Shown piece by piece: positions 1 to 7,352 of a stretch of 64,000 nt of DNA. Numbering within the stretch: the first letter of the stretch is position 1; every line of letters begins with the position of its first letter. The notes below the pieces were generated by a model that did not search any database, was not told where the DNA came from, and saw only the letters and a list, made by a program, of their open reading frames with translations. The stretch lies in the IMG/VR virus record IMGVR_UViG_3300047469_000395, positions 1 to 64,000 of that record. One strand, written 5' to 3'. Both the position numbers and the translations under genes were made by a program. The DNA comes from a virus.

Positions 1-924
1 TTGAGCACTCCACAAATCGGCATCGCGATTGCCGCACCCAGCGGCCGCGCGCCGGATAACGACGCCCTCCAGCGCGGCGTGCGGCGCCTTGAGCAGCAAG
101 GCTTCCTGGTCCATAACTACTACGATGACGACAAGCGCTTCCAGCGCTTCGGCGGCACCGACGAATGGCGGCTGGCGCAGCTGAATGCGGCGGCGGCCGA
201 CCCGCAGGTGCAGGTGGTGATCGCGCTGCGCGGCTCCTACGGCATGTCGCGCCTGCTGCCGATGATCGATTTTCACAAGATGGCGGACAGCGGCAAGCTG
301 TTTGTCGGCTACAGCGATTTCACGGCGTTCCAGATGCCGCTGTTGAAGCAGACCGGCCGCATCAGCTTTGGCGGGCCGATGATCTGCGACGACTTTATCC
401 GCGACGAGCCGGTGGCCTACACGCTGAACCAATTCTGGGATTGCCTGCGCGGACCGGTACATGCGGTGCGCGGCGTGGTTGCCGAGGGCGTGGCGGATAA
501 TCCGGTGGTTGATGTCAGCGGCAAGCTGTGGGGCGGGAATCTGGCGATGATGGTCAGCCTGCTCGGCACGCCGTATTTCCAGGCGCTGGAGGGGGGGATT
601 TGCTTCATCGAGGACATCAGCGAGCATCCGTACCGCGTCGAGCGCATGGTGCTGCAGCTGTTCTATGCCGGCGCGCTGGACGGCCAGCGGGCGCTGGTGC
701 TGGGCGATTTCTCCGGCTATAAGCTGGCGCCGCTGGACAACGGTTACGACTTCGACGCCATGCTGGCCTACCTGCGCGAGCGCCTGCCGATCCCGGTGCT
801 GACCGGTCTGCCGTTCGGCCACATCAAGGAACGCGCCACGTTGCCATACGGCGGCGCCGCGCACCTGGTTTCCACCGAACGCGCATTCGACTTGAAGATC
901 AGTGATTATCCGACGTTGGGTTGA
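1..924 (+). CDS. ldcA: LD-carboxypeptidase (peptidase family S66)
   Basis: Cytoplasmic serine peptidase that removes the terminal D-Ala from muropeptide tetrapeptides during murein recycling. The 307-residue length is normal for the family. The nucleophile is expected at Ser105 in GYSDFTAF, the glutamate at Glu204 in FIEDISEHPYRVER and the histidine at His274 in PFGH, in the family order Ser-Glu-His. The reading frame opens with TTG at base 1; upstream sequence is missing, so this start cannot be tested. This is chromosomal, outside the prophage. Its 3' end overlaps the convergent gene at 899-1264 by 26 bp. Confidence 0.92.
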   Translation: MSTPQIGIAIAAPSGRAPDNDALQRGVRRLEQQGFLVHNYYDDDKRFQRFGGTDEWRLAQLNAAAADPQVQVVIALRGSYGMSRLLPMIDFHKMADSGKLFVGYSDFTAFQMPLLKQTGRISFGGPMICDDFIRDEPVAYTLNQFWDCLRGPVHAVRGVVAEGVADNPVVDVSGKLWGGNLAMMVSLLGTPYFQALEGGICFIEDISEHPYRVERMVLQLFYAGALDGQRALVLGDFSGYKLAPLDNGYDFDAMLAYLRERLPIPVLTGLPFGHIKERATLPYGGAAHLVSTERAFDLKISDYPTLG

Positions 925-1264
925 TGGCCGGCCGCAAGGCGCGTACTTCGCGCCCCAATGCATCGACATTCTGGGCGAGGGACTGAATCTGGCCCTGGGT
1001 GGAAGTGTAAAGATAGACGGATATCGAGGTGGTGACGGTCATGATGATCGCCAGGCCGGTGAGCATGATGCCGATGCACCATTTGAGTACCTCGGCTTGG
1101 CCGCGCAAAAGCCGAGTTTCCATTTCAGCGAGGCGGTTGACCACGCGCGCGTCCATTTCCGCCAGCCGGGCTTCGGTCATGGCGTAGTATTCGCGCGACT
1201 GGGCAGCGATCGTGTTGACCTTGGCGTCGACGTAGTCTTTGACGGAGGGTGTATCCATCGCCAC
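899..1264 (-). CDS. Small membrane coiled-coil protein
   Basis: Unrecognised 121-residue protein. An N-terminal helical stretch (about 8-55) rich in Glu, Arg and Ala with heptad spacing leads into one membrane segment (about 59-86), followed by a short polar tail. The start used is GTG, with GGAG upstream; an ATG two codons later is equally possible. It converges with and overlaps ldcA. The layout resembles the coiled-coil/membrane protein at 18958-19398, without clear sequence identity. It could be the last host gene or the first prophage cargo gene. Confidence 0.6.
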   Translation of the reverse strand: MAMDTPSVKDYVDAKVNTIAAQSREYYAMTEARLAEMDARVVNRLAEMETRLLRGQAEVLKWCIGIMLTGLAIIMTVTTSISVYLYTSTQGQIQSLAQNVDALGREVRALRPAINPTSDNH

Positions 1265-1515
1265 ATCCTGCTCCCGGCCCAGTACACTGTCAATCCGCGT
1301 CCGGCAGTGACTTGAGGTGTATCAAGCTAGTGTAAGTGCTTGTTTTATATGGGCTTACACGCGATCTGGCCTGCTTGCTGTATAATTTCTCCTTTCGCTC
1401 TATCTATTCTGCAAAGTCCAACTCCAAATGCTCAGTACCGCAAACAATTGGATTGGCCGCAAACCCTGTCTACATGCGAGTTTGTGATTTTATTTATAAA
1501 ATTCGTTTAATATTT
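1265..1515. other. Presumed left attachment-site region
   Basis: AT-richer non-coding strip between the last left-flank gene and the 3' end of the integrase gene. In lambda the attachment site lies just beyond the 3' end of int, so one prophage junction should be here. A 7-bp inverted repeat, GTGTAAG at 1330-1336 and CTTACAC at 1354-1360, is present. The crossover core cannot be named because the other prophage end is outside the window. Confidence 0.4.
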
Positions 1516-2631
1516 TTATAAATTCCCTGCTGTGACAACCTCCCAGCCTTGTCCGCGCATGTCGTCGTAGATTGCCGTCGTGCTCGCGTGTTTGTGCCCC
1601 AGGATCGATTGCGCGAAGTCTGCGCCATATTGTTCACGATATAGTCGCTCGGCCAAGCTACGGATTTCGTGGAAGCTGGGCGGCGTCCGCCCAGGCGTCG
1701 CCACGATGCCGACCTGGTCGCGGACGCGTGCGAAGACGTTTGTCAGGCCCCCGATCGATATCTTGTCTCCAGGCTTGGCACTTCCCAGATGTTCGGTGTG
1801 GTGAATCAAATATCGACTCACCACCGCGTCGCGGCAGTTCTGGATCGCCTCTGCGAGCGTAAGGCCGACGGCCTGCAGCCGGATACGGCCGTCGAGGCGC
1901 AGCCGCGTCTTACCTTGGCTCTTGCCTTGAGTCACGTGAAGGTGGCCGTCCCGGTAATCCTGAAACAGCAAATTCGACAGATCCTCTCGGCGCTGCCCAG
2001 ATACGATTGCCAGATTCATCGCATTGCGCAGGAAGGTCGGCGCCGCTTCGCGGATACGGATAAAGTCTTCGATGCTGAGGCGCTCGCGCTTCACTGTCCG
2101 ATCCGGGGTGTAGGTGGCGCTGACCGGGTTTCTGCCAACGCCGATCAGACCTTGAGTCTCCGCCATCCTGAAGGCGTCGCGCAGGCGCACACGATAAGCG
2201 ACTGCCGCTGCGGCGCCGCTGTCCCGCGCGATGGCGGCAATGTGCGGGGCGATATGCGCCGTCTCGATCTCGGATAGCCGGCGCCATGCATAGTCGGATT
2301 CCGTCGCCTTTTTCAGGTATGCCGTGCAGTTGCGCAGCGTGTTTGCAGCCGGTTCCTTCGGCGACTGCTCGATCCACAGCCGCATGTAGACCGGCAGCCA
2401 CTCGGCAAGAGTGTACTCTGCCTTACCGAGCACCCAATCCGCGAGGCTATCCTTAACGTTCACTGCTAGTGCAGCGTTCGCGGCACGGGCCTGGGTGAAT
2501 GCGTTGGCTTTGTCGCGTCCAAGACCTTTTACCTTCTTGTCGCCGGGCCGGACAAAGTAAAAATATCCTGCTGCATTGAGATAAAGGTTGGGTGGAAACC
2601 CCCTGTGTTTCGCTGATCTTTTTCGTCCCAT
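1516..2631 (-). CDS. int: Phage integrase (tyrosine recombinase, lambda Int type)
   Basis: Catalyses site-specific integration and, with excisionase, excision. The 371-residue protein starts like lambda Int: the N-terminal arm-binding domain has the pattern GRKR..R.FPPNLYLN and later GLGRDKA. The catalytic set is visible: Arg214 in SGQRREDL, a lysine near 237-241, His321 and Arg324 in FHEIRSLAE, His346 in LGHKHAS and Tyr355 in TAIYDD. It is the last gene of the leftward operon; its ATG overlaps the xis stop by one base (TAATG). Its 3' end faces the prophage boundary, as in lambda. Confidence 0.95.
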   Translation of the reverse strand: MGRKRSAKHRGFPPNLYLNAAGYFYFVRPGDKKVKGLGRDKANAFTQARAANAALAVNVKDSLADWVLGKAEYTLAEWLPVYMRLWIEQSPKEPAANTLRNCTAYLKKATESDYAWRRLSEIETAHIAPHIAAIARDSGAAAAVAYRVRLRDAFRMAETQGLIGVGRNPVSATYTPDRTVKRERLSIEDFIRIREAAPTFLRNAMNLAIVSGQRREDLSNLLFQDYRDGHLHVTQGKSQGKTRLRLDGRIRLQAVGLTLAEAIQNCRDAVVSRYLIHHTEHLGSAKPGDKISIGGLTNVFARVRDQVGIVATPGRTPPSFHEIRSLAERLYREQYGADFAQSILGHKHASTTAIYDDMRGQGWEVVTAGNL

Positions 2632-2891
2632 TAGTCTGACCTGTACTTAGCATCACGCTTTACGCGCCAGATGCGTCCTATTTTTTCCGGCTGCGGTTGA
2701 ATGCGGCCTTCATTGGCCCAGCGCAGTAGAGTGTTGTTATGTGGAACCTTGGAGAAATTGAGTGCGGCCCATTCCTGCAGGGTGATGAATCGCGCCAGCG
2801 CCGGTGATGCCTGTCGCTGCTGCGTCGGCTGACGCTCCAACTCCAGCATCAACTCGGCAATCCGGCGGCGTTCTTCGTTGCTGTACATCAT
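2631..2891 (-). CDS. xis: Excisionase-like protein
   Basis: About 86 residues from the ATG at 2891, which overlaps the upstream stop (ATGA) and has AGGAG upstream. The C-terminal half, ITLQEWAALNF through TLLRWANEGRIQPQPEKIGR, has the winged-helix pattern of lambda Xis, whose start reads LTLQEW and contains RRW...RI.PPP. Xis bends DNA and directs Int towards excision. The position directly before int in the same operon supports the call. The N-terminal 40 residues are an extension not found in lambda Xis. Confidence 0.82.
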   Translation of the reverse strand: MMYSNEERRRIAELMLELERQPTQQRQASPALARFITLQEWAALNFSKVPHNNTLLRWANEGRIQPQPEKIGRIWRVKRDAKYRSD

Positions 2892-3217
2892 GGCGGATTC
2901 TCCTGTGCCAGCGCCGCGCATTTCTGCCAAAGCTGCCAGCTGTAGTCGGTGTATCGGGTGAGGTAATTGCCTGCGCCATCGAGCGCGAAGGCGCGGTCTG
3001 GCCAGCCGATGTCGCGTGCAGCCGACTCGAACACCTCGCGTTCGCGCGCCGGCGTGCGCCAGGCCTGCGCCTGGGCGGCCGGCACCTTCAGCCAGAAGAC
3101 TTCCTCCTCCAGCTGCAGCACGCGGCGGCGCAGCGCGGCGTTCGCCTCGGCTTCGCGCTTCAATTCCTTGACCAGGCGCTCGCGCGGCCAGGCCGTCAGC
3201 ATCTCATGGAGGCTCAC
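2888..3217 (-). CDS. Hypothetical phage protein with coiled coil
   Basis: 109 residues, unrecognised. The first half is a charged helix with heptad-like Leu spacing (roughly 15-45) and the second half is Trp-rich. Start and stop overlap both neighbours by four bases, so it is translationally coupled in the int-xis operon. No function can be inferred. Confidence 0.7.
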   Translation of the reverse strand: MSLHEMLTAWPRERLVKELKREAEANAALRRRVLQLEEEVFWLKVPAAQAQAWRTPAREREVFESAARDIGWPDRAFALDGAGNYLTRYTDYSWQLWQKCAALAQENPP

Positions 3218-4284
3218 GCAGACCCGCCTTTCTCGCCCTGCTGCGCTGCCATGGCGTCTACGGCCTGGCGCAATGTTCGTCCAATGCGACGCAAACCAAG
3301 CCCACGGCGGCCGGTAAAATCTCCGCCATCATGCAGAAGAATTCCTTCTGGCTCGTTTGCCATTTGTTCCAGCAAATCCAGCCGCGCCGCATCGCGCTCG
3401 CTGTCCAGCAGGCGCAACTTCATGAAGCCGTGAGCCAAATCGATAGCCCCGGATTCGTTTAGCGGAGCGCCGATAATTCCCAGGGTTTGCGCTGCCTTGA
3501 TCGCGGCCTGTTGATCGCCGAGGCCGAAATACATTGGCTTGCTCAGCACATCACCCTGCGCTGTGGATGACCGATCGGCTTTCAAGCGCTCGATCTCCAT
3601 GCGCACAAAGCCCAGCAGGTCAACGATGCTGCGCAAGCGCTTGGTGGCGTCGGCGTCCCAGGCTGGCGCTGCATCTGCTGGCGTGCTGGCTACTGGTGCG
3701 GGCTGGCGGGTGGCGAGGATGGCGCGGGTGAATAGAATAATACCGGCCTCCTGCTCATAGTAGTGCGGGCTGTTCATTGAGTAGCAATCGCCGCCGCGCT
3801 GCTCAAAATACAGGTTCTGTTTCGCAAGCAAGACGATTTGCTCGTCGCTCAGCGCCGCTTGCGCATGCTGCTGTGCTGCGGCGAGAGCGGATTTCTCGGT
3901 CGGATCGAGCGGTGTGCGATTGTCCCAGCCAGTTTTGCCGAGTTCACGCAACTGCTGGCCGATCAGCCAGTACTCCATCAGCCGGTGCTCTTCGCTTGGC
4001 GGCTTGTTACGGTCTTCGCGACCGAACTGGATTGCTCCGTCGATTGCGTAGCGCGCATTGCTCTCAGCCATCGACTCGGGTGTGTCCTTCGGCTTTACCG
4101 ATACTGGCGGTGATGCTTTGGCGGCCGGCAGCACCGCAATCACCGCGCCGGCCAGCCGGTCGATTTCGCGACTATCGCACCAGTCTGGTTGCTCCGCGCC
4201 GGCAGCGATCTCGTCGCTGATGGCCTGGCCGATCAGGTCGCGCAAGTTGTCGTGCATCGGCGCTGTTTCAGTTTTCTCGTTCAC
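3214..4284 (-). CDS. Hypothetical phage early protein (Ea22-like layout)
   Basis: 356 residues starting at a GTG that overlaps the upstream stop (GTGA). The sequence looks modular: a variable N-terminus, a central stretch LSDEQIVLLAKQ leading to LFTRAILATRQ that resembles a segment recurring in betaproteobacterial phage early proteins, and a C-terminal helical module ending LRQAVDAMAAQ. Such mosaic proteins are often labelled Ea22-like; their function is unknown. A second possible start is the ATG ten codons in. Confidence 0.72.
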   Translation of the reverse strand: MNEKTETAPMHDNLRDLIGQAISDEIAAGAEQPDWCDSREIDRLAGAVIAVLPAAKASPPVSVKPKDTPESMAESNARYAIDGAIQFGREDRNKPPSEEHRLMEYWLIGQQLRELGKTGWDNRTPLDPTEKSALAAAQQHAQAALSDEQIVLLAKQNLYFEQRGGDCYSMNSPHYYEQEAGIILFTRAILATRQPAPVASTPADAAPAWDADATKRLRSIVDLLGFVRMEIERLKADRSSTAQGDVLSKPMYFGLGDQQAAIKAAQTLGIIGAPLNESGAIDLAHGFMKLRLLDSERDAARLDLLEQMANEPEGILLHDGGDFTGRRGLGLRRIGRTLRQAVDAMAAQQGEKGGSA

Positions 4285-4511
4285 GTTGCTTCCTCAATAA
4301 TCGTTATGTCACACGGCCGCACTGGTCCGGTGATGCCCTCCAGGTAGACGACCATCTCGTCGTCGCTCTTGTGCCAGCAGAAGCCGGCGATGAACTGCTT
4401 GATGCCCTGGTGCAGGACCGGGCGGCAGCGCTGCTTTGCGCGGTGGATGCGCATGTCATGCTGCTCGGCCAGATCGCGCGCCGTGGGCTGCTGCTGGTCG
4501 CGCGCGCTCAT
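4281..4511 (-). CDS. Hypothetical small phage protein
   Basis: 76 residues from MSARDQQ. This start, rather than one four codons upstream, is chosen because its ATG overlaps the stop of the 39-codon gene before it (ATGA), matching the rest of the operon. No domain recognised. Confidence 0.6.
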   Translation of the reverse strand: MSARDQQQPTARDLAEQHDMRIHRAKQRCRPVLHQGIKQFIAGFCWHKSDDEMVVYLEGITGPVRPCDITIIEEAT

Positions 4512-4627
4512 GACACCAACCACCAGATGTTCGCCAAGCCGGCCGCCAAGTAGATCAGGGCGATCACCTGGAACGCGCGCCGCCGGCAGTGCGGTTCGCT
4601 GGGGATCGGGGCTTGCAGGTCTTCCAT
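4508..4627 (-). CDS. Small single-pass membrane protein (39 aa)
   Basis: ATG at 4627 lies directly after the upstream stop (TGATG), with AGGA upstream inside the previous gene. The protein has a polar, Arg-rich N-terminus and then one hydrophobic span, VIALIYLAAGLANIWWLV, reaching the C-terminus. Overlaps with both neighbours support it as a real gene of the operon despite its size. Function unknown. Confidence 0.6.
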   Translation of the reverse strand: MEDLQAPIPSEPHCRRRAFQVIALIYLAAGLANIWWLVS

Positions 4628-4848
4628 CACGATCTTCCTTTCTTCTTTTTCAGATATGGGCGGTCGCTGCCGAACTTTGGTGCCGAAGCCGCAGCTGGCA
4701 ACGATGTCGCGAATTTAATCGTAGGCGGCATCCAGCTCGCCAGGTCGCGAAAGGACTGCATCGTGCTGATTGACGTCAAGCCCAATCCCGCGATCACAGC
4801 GCCCGGCGCCTTGGCATCATCGCCAACGATTAAGATCCGGCAGGTCAT
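4627..4848 (-). CDS. Hypothetical small phage protein
   Basis: 73 residues. The ATG at 4848 overlaps the stop of the ASCH-like gene by four bases, favouring it over an upstream in-frame Met. The N-terminus MTCRILIVGDDA looks like a beta strand plus loop and the C-terminus is very basic (KKKKGRS). Not recognised. Confidence 0.6.
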   Translation of the reverse strand: MTCRILIVGDDAKAPGAVIAGLGLTSISTMQSFRDLASWMPPTIKFATSLPAAASAPKFGSDRPYLKKKKGRS

Positions 4849-5540
4849 GGCGCCGTCCGGGCGAAGGCAATAACCCATACCCACGGATTCGCGCCCCAGC
4901 TACCGGCGCCATTGATCGATTCCCACAGTGCCGCGTATGTCTCGCTCGGCATCGGGCCAACGGGCGGCTTCTCGCCTCGCGTGCAAGCTTCGTCAAATTG
5001 ACGGCGCCATTCCGGGAAATGCTCGGCATCCCATTCGTGAGTACGTACGGTGCTGATGCCTTCGGCAAGTGCATCTGCCTCACTGCAGTCGTTCAGCCGC
5101 TCCACGCGAACGCCGATGATGTTCAGCAGGATCCGGCACGCCGCGCGCGGCATGAAGATGGCGGGGCGCTTGTACCAGCCAGGGAGGGCGCCGCGCCCCT
5201 TTGCCAGCGGCACGTCTGGATTGTCGGCCGCATACTGGTAGCGGCGGTCGCACGCCAGGGTCATATCAACGAAGTGCCAATCCTCGCGCTTCTTCTTCGC
5301 GCTGAAGCGCGTCTCCCAGCAGCCATAGGCGTAGAAGGTCTCGCGTACCCAGATGCGGTGACCTGGTCGACCGTACGGGCACACAAGCATATCGGCAGTG
5401 TAATCAGAGAGGCCGACGTCCATTCCCGGTTCGTACATAACAGGCTGCGGCTTCACGATGCGCCGCGTCTGCGACTTGGTGCCGTCGAGCAGCGCGCGGA
5501 TCATCGGCGCGCTGAAGAGAAGAGAGTGCTCTTTGCTCAT
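4845..5540 (-). CDS. Phage protein with N-terminal ASCH-like motif
   Basis: 231 residues. The N-terminus LLFSAPMIRALLDGTKSQTRR is the hallmark of a widespread phage family related to ASCH/PUA-like RNA-binding folds; members lie in early operons and have no established function. A later stretch GHRIWVRETFYAYG is also typical. Its start codon lies 14 bp from that of the divergent cassette at 5555, and its ribosome site GAGGAAA is embedded in that cassette's promoter. Confidence 0.75.
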   Translation of the reverse strand: MSKEHSLLFSAPMIRALLDGTKSQTRRIVKPQPVMYEPGMDVGLSDYTADMLVCPYGRPGHRIWVRETFYAYGCWETRFSAKKKREDWHFVDMTLACDRRYQYAADNPDVPLAKGRGALPGWYKRPAIFMPRAACRILLNIIGVRVERLNDCSEADALAEGISTVRTHEWDAEHFPEWRRQFDEACTRGEKPPVGPMPSETYAALWESINGAGSWGANPWVWVIAFARTAP

Positions 5541-5554
5541 GCTAATATTTCCTC
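5541..5554 (+). promoter_or_regulatory. Extended -10 promoter for a leaderless cassette gene
   Basis: TGCTAATAT (-10 TAATAT at 5543-5548) is followed by six bases and then the ATG at 5555, so transcription should start at or next to the A of the start codon. The TG of the extended -10 comes from the start codon of the divergent gene at 5540, and the bases between are that gene's Shine-Dalgarno read backwards. No good -35 is seen. Geometry is identical to 6655-6668. Confidence 0.5.
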
Positions 5555-6187
5555 ATGAAAAAATTAAGTCGTAAGCAATGGGCCGCACTGCTTGTGCTGA
5601 TCGGAACTGCGGTGCTGCTGATCTTCGGCCTGGTATTCGCGGTCTCTAAGAAGGGGATCGAATCTGCGGAGGCGGCTGCATGGCTCCAAGCAGCCGGTTC
5701 TGTCGTAGCTATAGTCGTCGCATTTACGATCGCAAACCGTCAGAGCCGTGAGCAGGCCAAAAACGCGGAACGGCGAGATCTTGAAGCTGCTGCACGGGCG
5801 GCTACCGTCGGGAAAGCCGCTGCGCAAAGAAGTCTTGCGGCAGTTGAGCATTTCTTGGTGGCGCTTAAGCACGCTCCGGCTAGAACTCCATTTCAATACG
5901 ACCCGGTGCTCCTCACGGCCGCGAAAGAACTGATCGAGATGGCCTTGCGCCGTGACCTTTCTAGCGAGCAGACCCAAATTCTGATCGACCATCACAACGA
6001 TCTGATGAATGTCCTGCAGTCGGTTGCTGAGTTGAATGGCTACGTCAACCCAATTGCGAACTCGCGCGTAAAAATGTTTACAACGCAATGGCACCAGAAT
6101 CTGCAAAGTTCCACTGCCGAGGCAATTCTTCTGGAAGATCGGGCGCTCGCGCGGTTGAAGGGCTTCGCTGACCAGTTCGTGGAATAG
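5555..6187 (+). CDS. Two-pass membrane protein, counter-oriented cassette
   Basis: 210 residues. Two membrane spans (about 9-30 and 41-61) with the motif AAWLQAAGSVVAI in the second, then a long Arg/Glu/Ala helical cytoplasmic region. It points against the surrounding leftward operon, converges with 6205-6654 (17-bp gap) and diverges from 4845-5540 (14 bp). No Shine-Dalgarno is present. The same plan (W..W, small-residue-rich second span, RR-rich helix) recurs at 6669-7340 and 27612-28271. Function unknown; exclusion or defence cargo is an inference from position only. Confidence 0.75.
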   Translation: MKKLSRKQWAALLVLIGTAVLLIFGLVFAVSKKGIESAEAAAWLQAAGSVVAIVVAFTIANRQSREQAKNAERRDLEAAARAATVGKAAAQRSLAAVEHFLVALKHAPARTPFQYDPVLLTAAKELIEMALRRDLSSEQTQILIDHHNDLMNVLQSVAELNGYVNPIANSRVKMFTTQWHQNLQSSTAEAILLEDRALARLKGFADQFVE

Positions 6188-6204
6188 AGTTTGGATATTC
6201 ACTA

Positions 6205-6654
6205 TCACTCCGATTCGACACAAATTTGAAGTAGGCCCACTGCGGCTGCATGCTCAAGCACAGACTTCCCGTTCGCGAGCATCAGCTGACCAAGGAACGC
6301 GCCCTCGAAACTCAGCACGCCGATTTCGATCATCGTGATCTGCGACTTCACCCAGTCGCGCAGGATCGAGCAGACGCTGATCTTGGCCTGCTCCAGCGCT
6401 TTCTGGTCGTGCTGCGCCTTGGTCGCCTTCATACGGTTCGTGAGCGGGTGCTCGTTCAGCCAGGCCGCCGCGTAGCCGCGATAGCTGGCCTTCACCGACA
6501 CGTCGGCGCCGCGATGGGTGAACTGCACCAGCAGATGGCCGTTCTCGTTGTCGGTCATGTGGCCGAACCGGGCGCAGCCGAAGCGCGTCAGGATCTTGCC
6601 GACTTCCTCCAGGGCGGCGGCGCCACTGGTGGAGTTTTCGTAGGGGAGGCTCAT
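6205..6654 (-). CDS. Conserved hypothetical phage early protein
   Basis: 149 residues. It starts with AAG GAA A upstream and reads ...VGKILTRFGCARFGHMTDNE..., followed by AAWLNEHPLTNRM and ILRDWVKSQITMIEIGVLSFE. This pattern is familiar from uncharacterised early proteins of many proteobacterial phages. The gene is sandwiched between two reversed cassettes. No catalytic motif seen. Confidence 0.75.
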   Translation of the reverse strand: MSLPYENSTSGAAALEEVGKILTRFGCARFGHMTDNENGHLLVQFTHRGADVSVKASYRGYAAAWLNEHPLTNRMKATKAQHDQKALEQAKISVCSILRDWVKSQITMIEIGVLSFEGAFLGQLMLANGKSVLEHAAAVGLLQICVESE

Positions 6655-6668
6655 GCTACAATTTCCTT
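6655..6668 (+). promoter_or_regulatory. Extended -10 promoter for a leaderless cassette gene
   Basis: TGCTACAAT (-10 TACAAT at 6657-6662), six bases, then ATG at 6669. As at 5541, the TG belongs to the start codon of the divergent gene (6654) and the spacer is its reversed ribosome site. The -35 is poor, as allowed for extended -10 promoters. Confidence 0.5.
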
Positions 6669-7340
6669 ATGAAAACGATAATTGAATTTTTCGATCCGTG
6701 GGTCACGCGGCTTTGCGCGATAATCTTTGCCGGAGCTGTGACGATGGCGGGCTATAACTGGATAGCTTGGTCTGACATGAAAGCGTCCGATTGGGCTGCC
6801 TGGGTTCAAGCGGTTGGTGCTATCGCCGCCATCATTGGTGCGTTTCAAATCGCGCAGCGGCAGCACGCCGAAGAGCGCATACTTGACGAACGTCGCCGCA
6901 TTGAAAGCGCACGAGATCGCGAGAACGCAGACATATTTGCCCGGACTCTGGCGGCGAAAAACATGGTCCAGGTGGCTACCCAGGCGATTGATGCGCTCGA
7001 CAGCGTGGTGAAGGTCGCGCGTGACCCGACGCTTATTTACGAGATAGGCGACTATCGGGAGCGTCTGGGTCAACTGCGGGAGTTGATTGACGGCCTGATC
7101 ACAGCCAGCACTGACCATATTGCCGTTGTCGCCGCGTTGAACCTTTCGCGGTATATGACGCAGACAATCAGCGACACTGCGAATACGGGGGGAGCAATGT
7201 CGGAAATGCTTCTGCAGCGCTGTGAGAAGCGTGCTTTGGACGCGACTAACTTCGTAGCCAACCTCTACGGCTTGCAAGCAAGACTGATTAGCCTTTGCGC
7301 TGACCGTGAAATCTCGTTGGACGCACGCGATTTTGAATGA
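6669..7340 (+). CDS. Two-pass membrane protein, counter-oriented cassette
   Basis: 223 residues with membrane spans near 12-33 and 43-62; the second starts WAAWVQAVGAIAAIIGAFQI and is followed by a charged helix rich in Arg and Glu. Built like the products of 5555-6187 and 27612-28271. It lacks a Shine-Dalgarno and is probably read from a leaderless transcript. It converges with the rdgC-like gene (12-bp gap) and diverges from 6205-6654 (14 bp). Function unknown. Confidence 0.75.
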   Translation: MKTIIEFFDPWVTRLCAIIFAGAVTMAGYNWIAWSDMKASDWAAWVQAVGAIAAIIGAFQIAQRQHAEERILDERRRIESARDRENADIFARTLAAKNMVQVATQAIDALDSVVKVARDPTLIYEIGDYRERLGQLRELIDGLITASTDHIAVVAALNLSRYMTQTISDTANTGGAMSEMLLQRCEKRALDATNFVANLYGLQARLISLCADREISLDARDFE

Positions 7341-7352
7341 CAGTGCCATGGA

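Noticed and set aside
1265-1515. Exact attL core
   Set aside because: The opposite prophage junction is outside the window, so no shared core can be identified.
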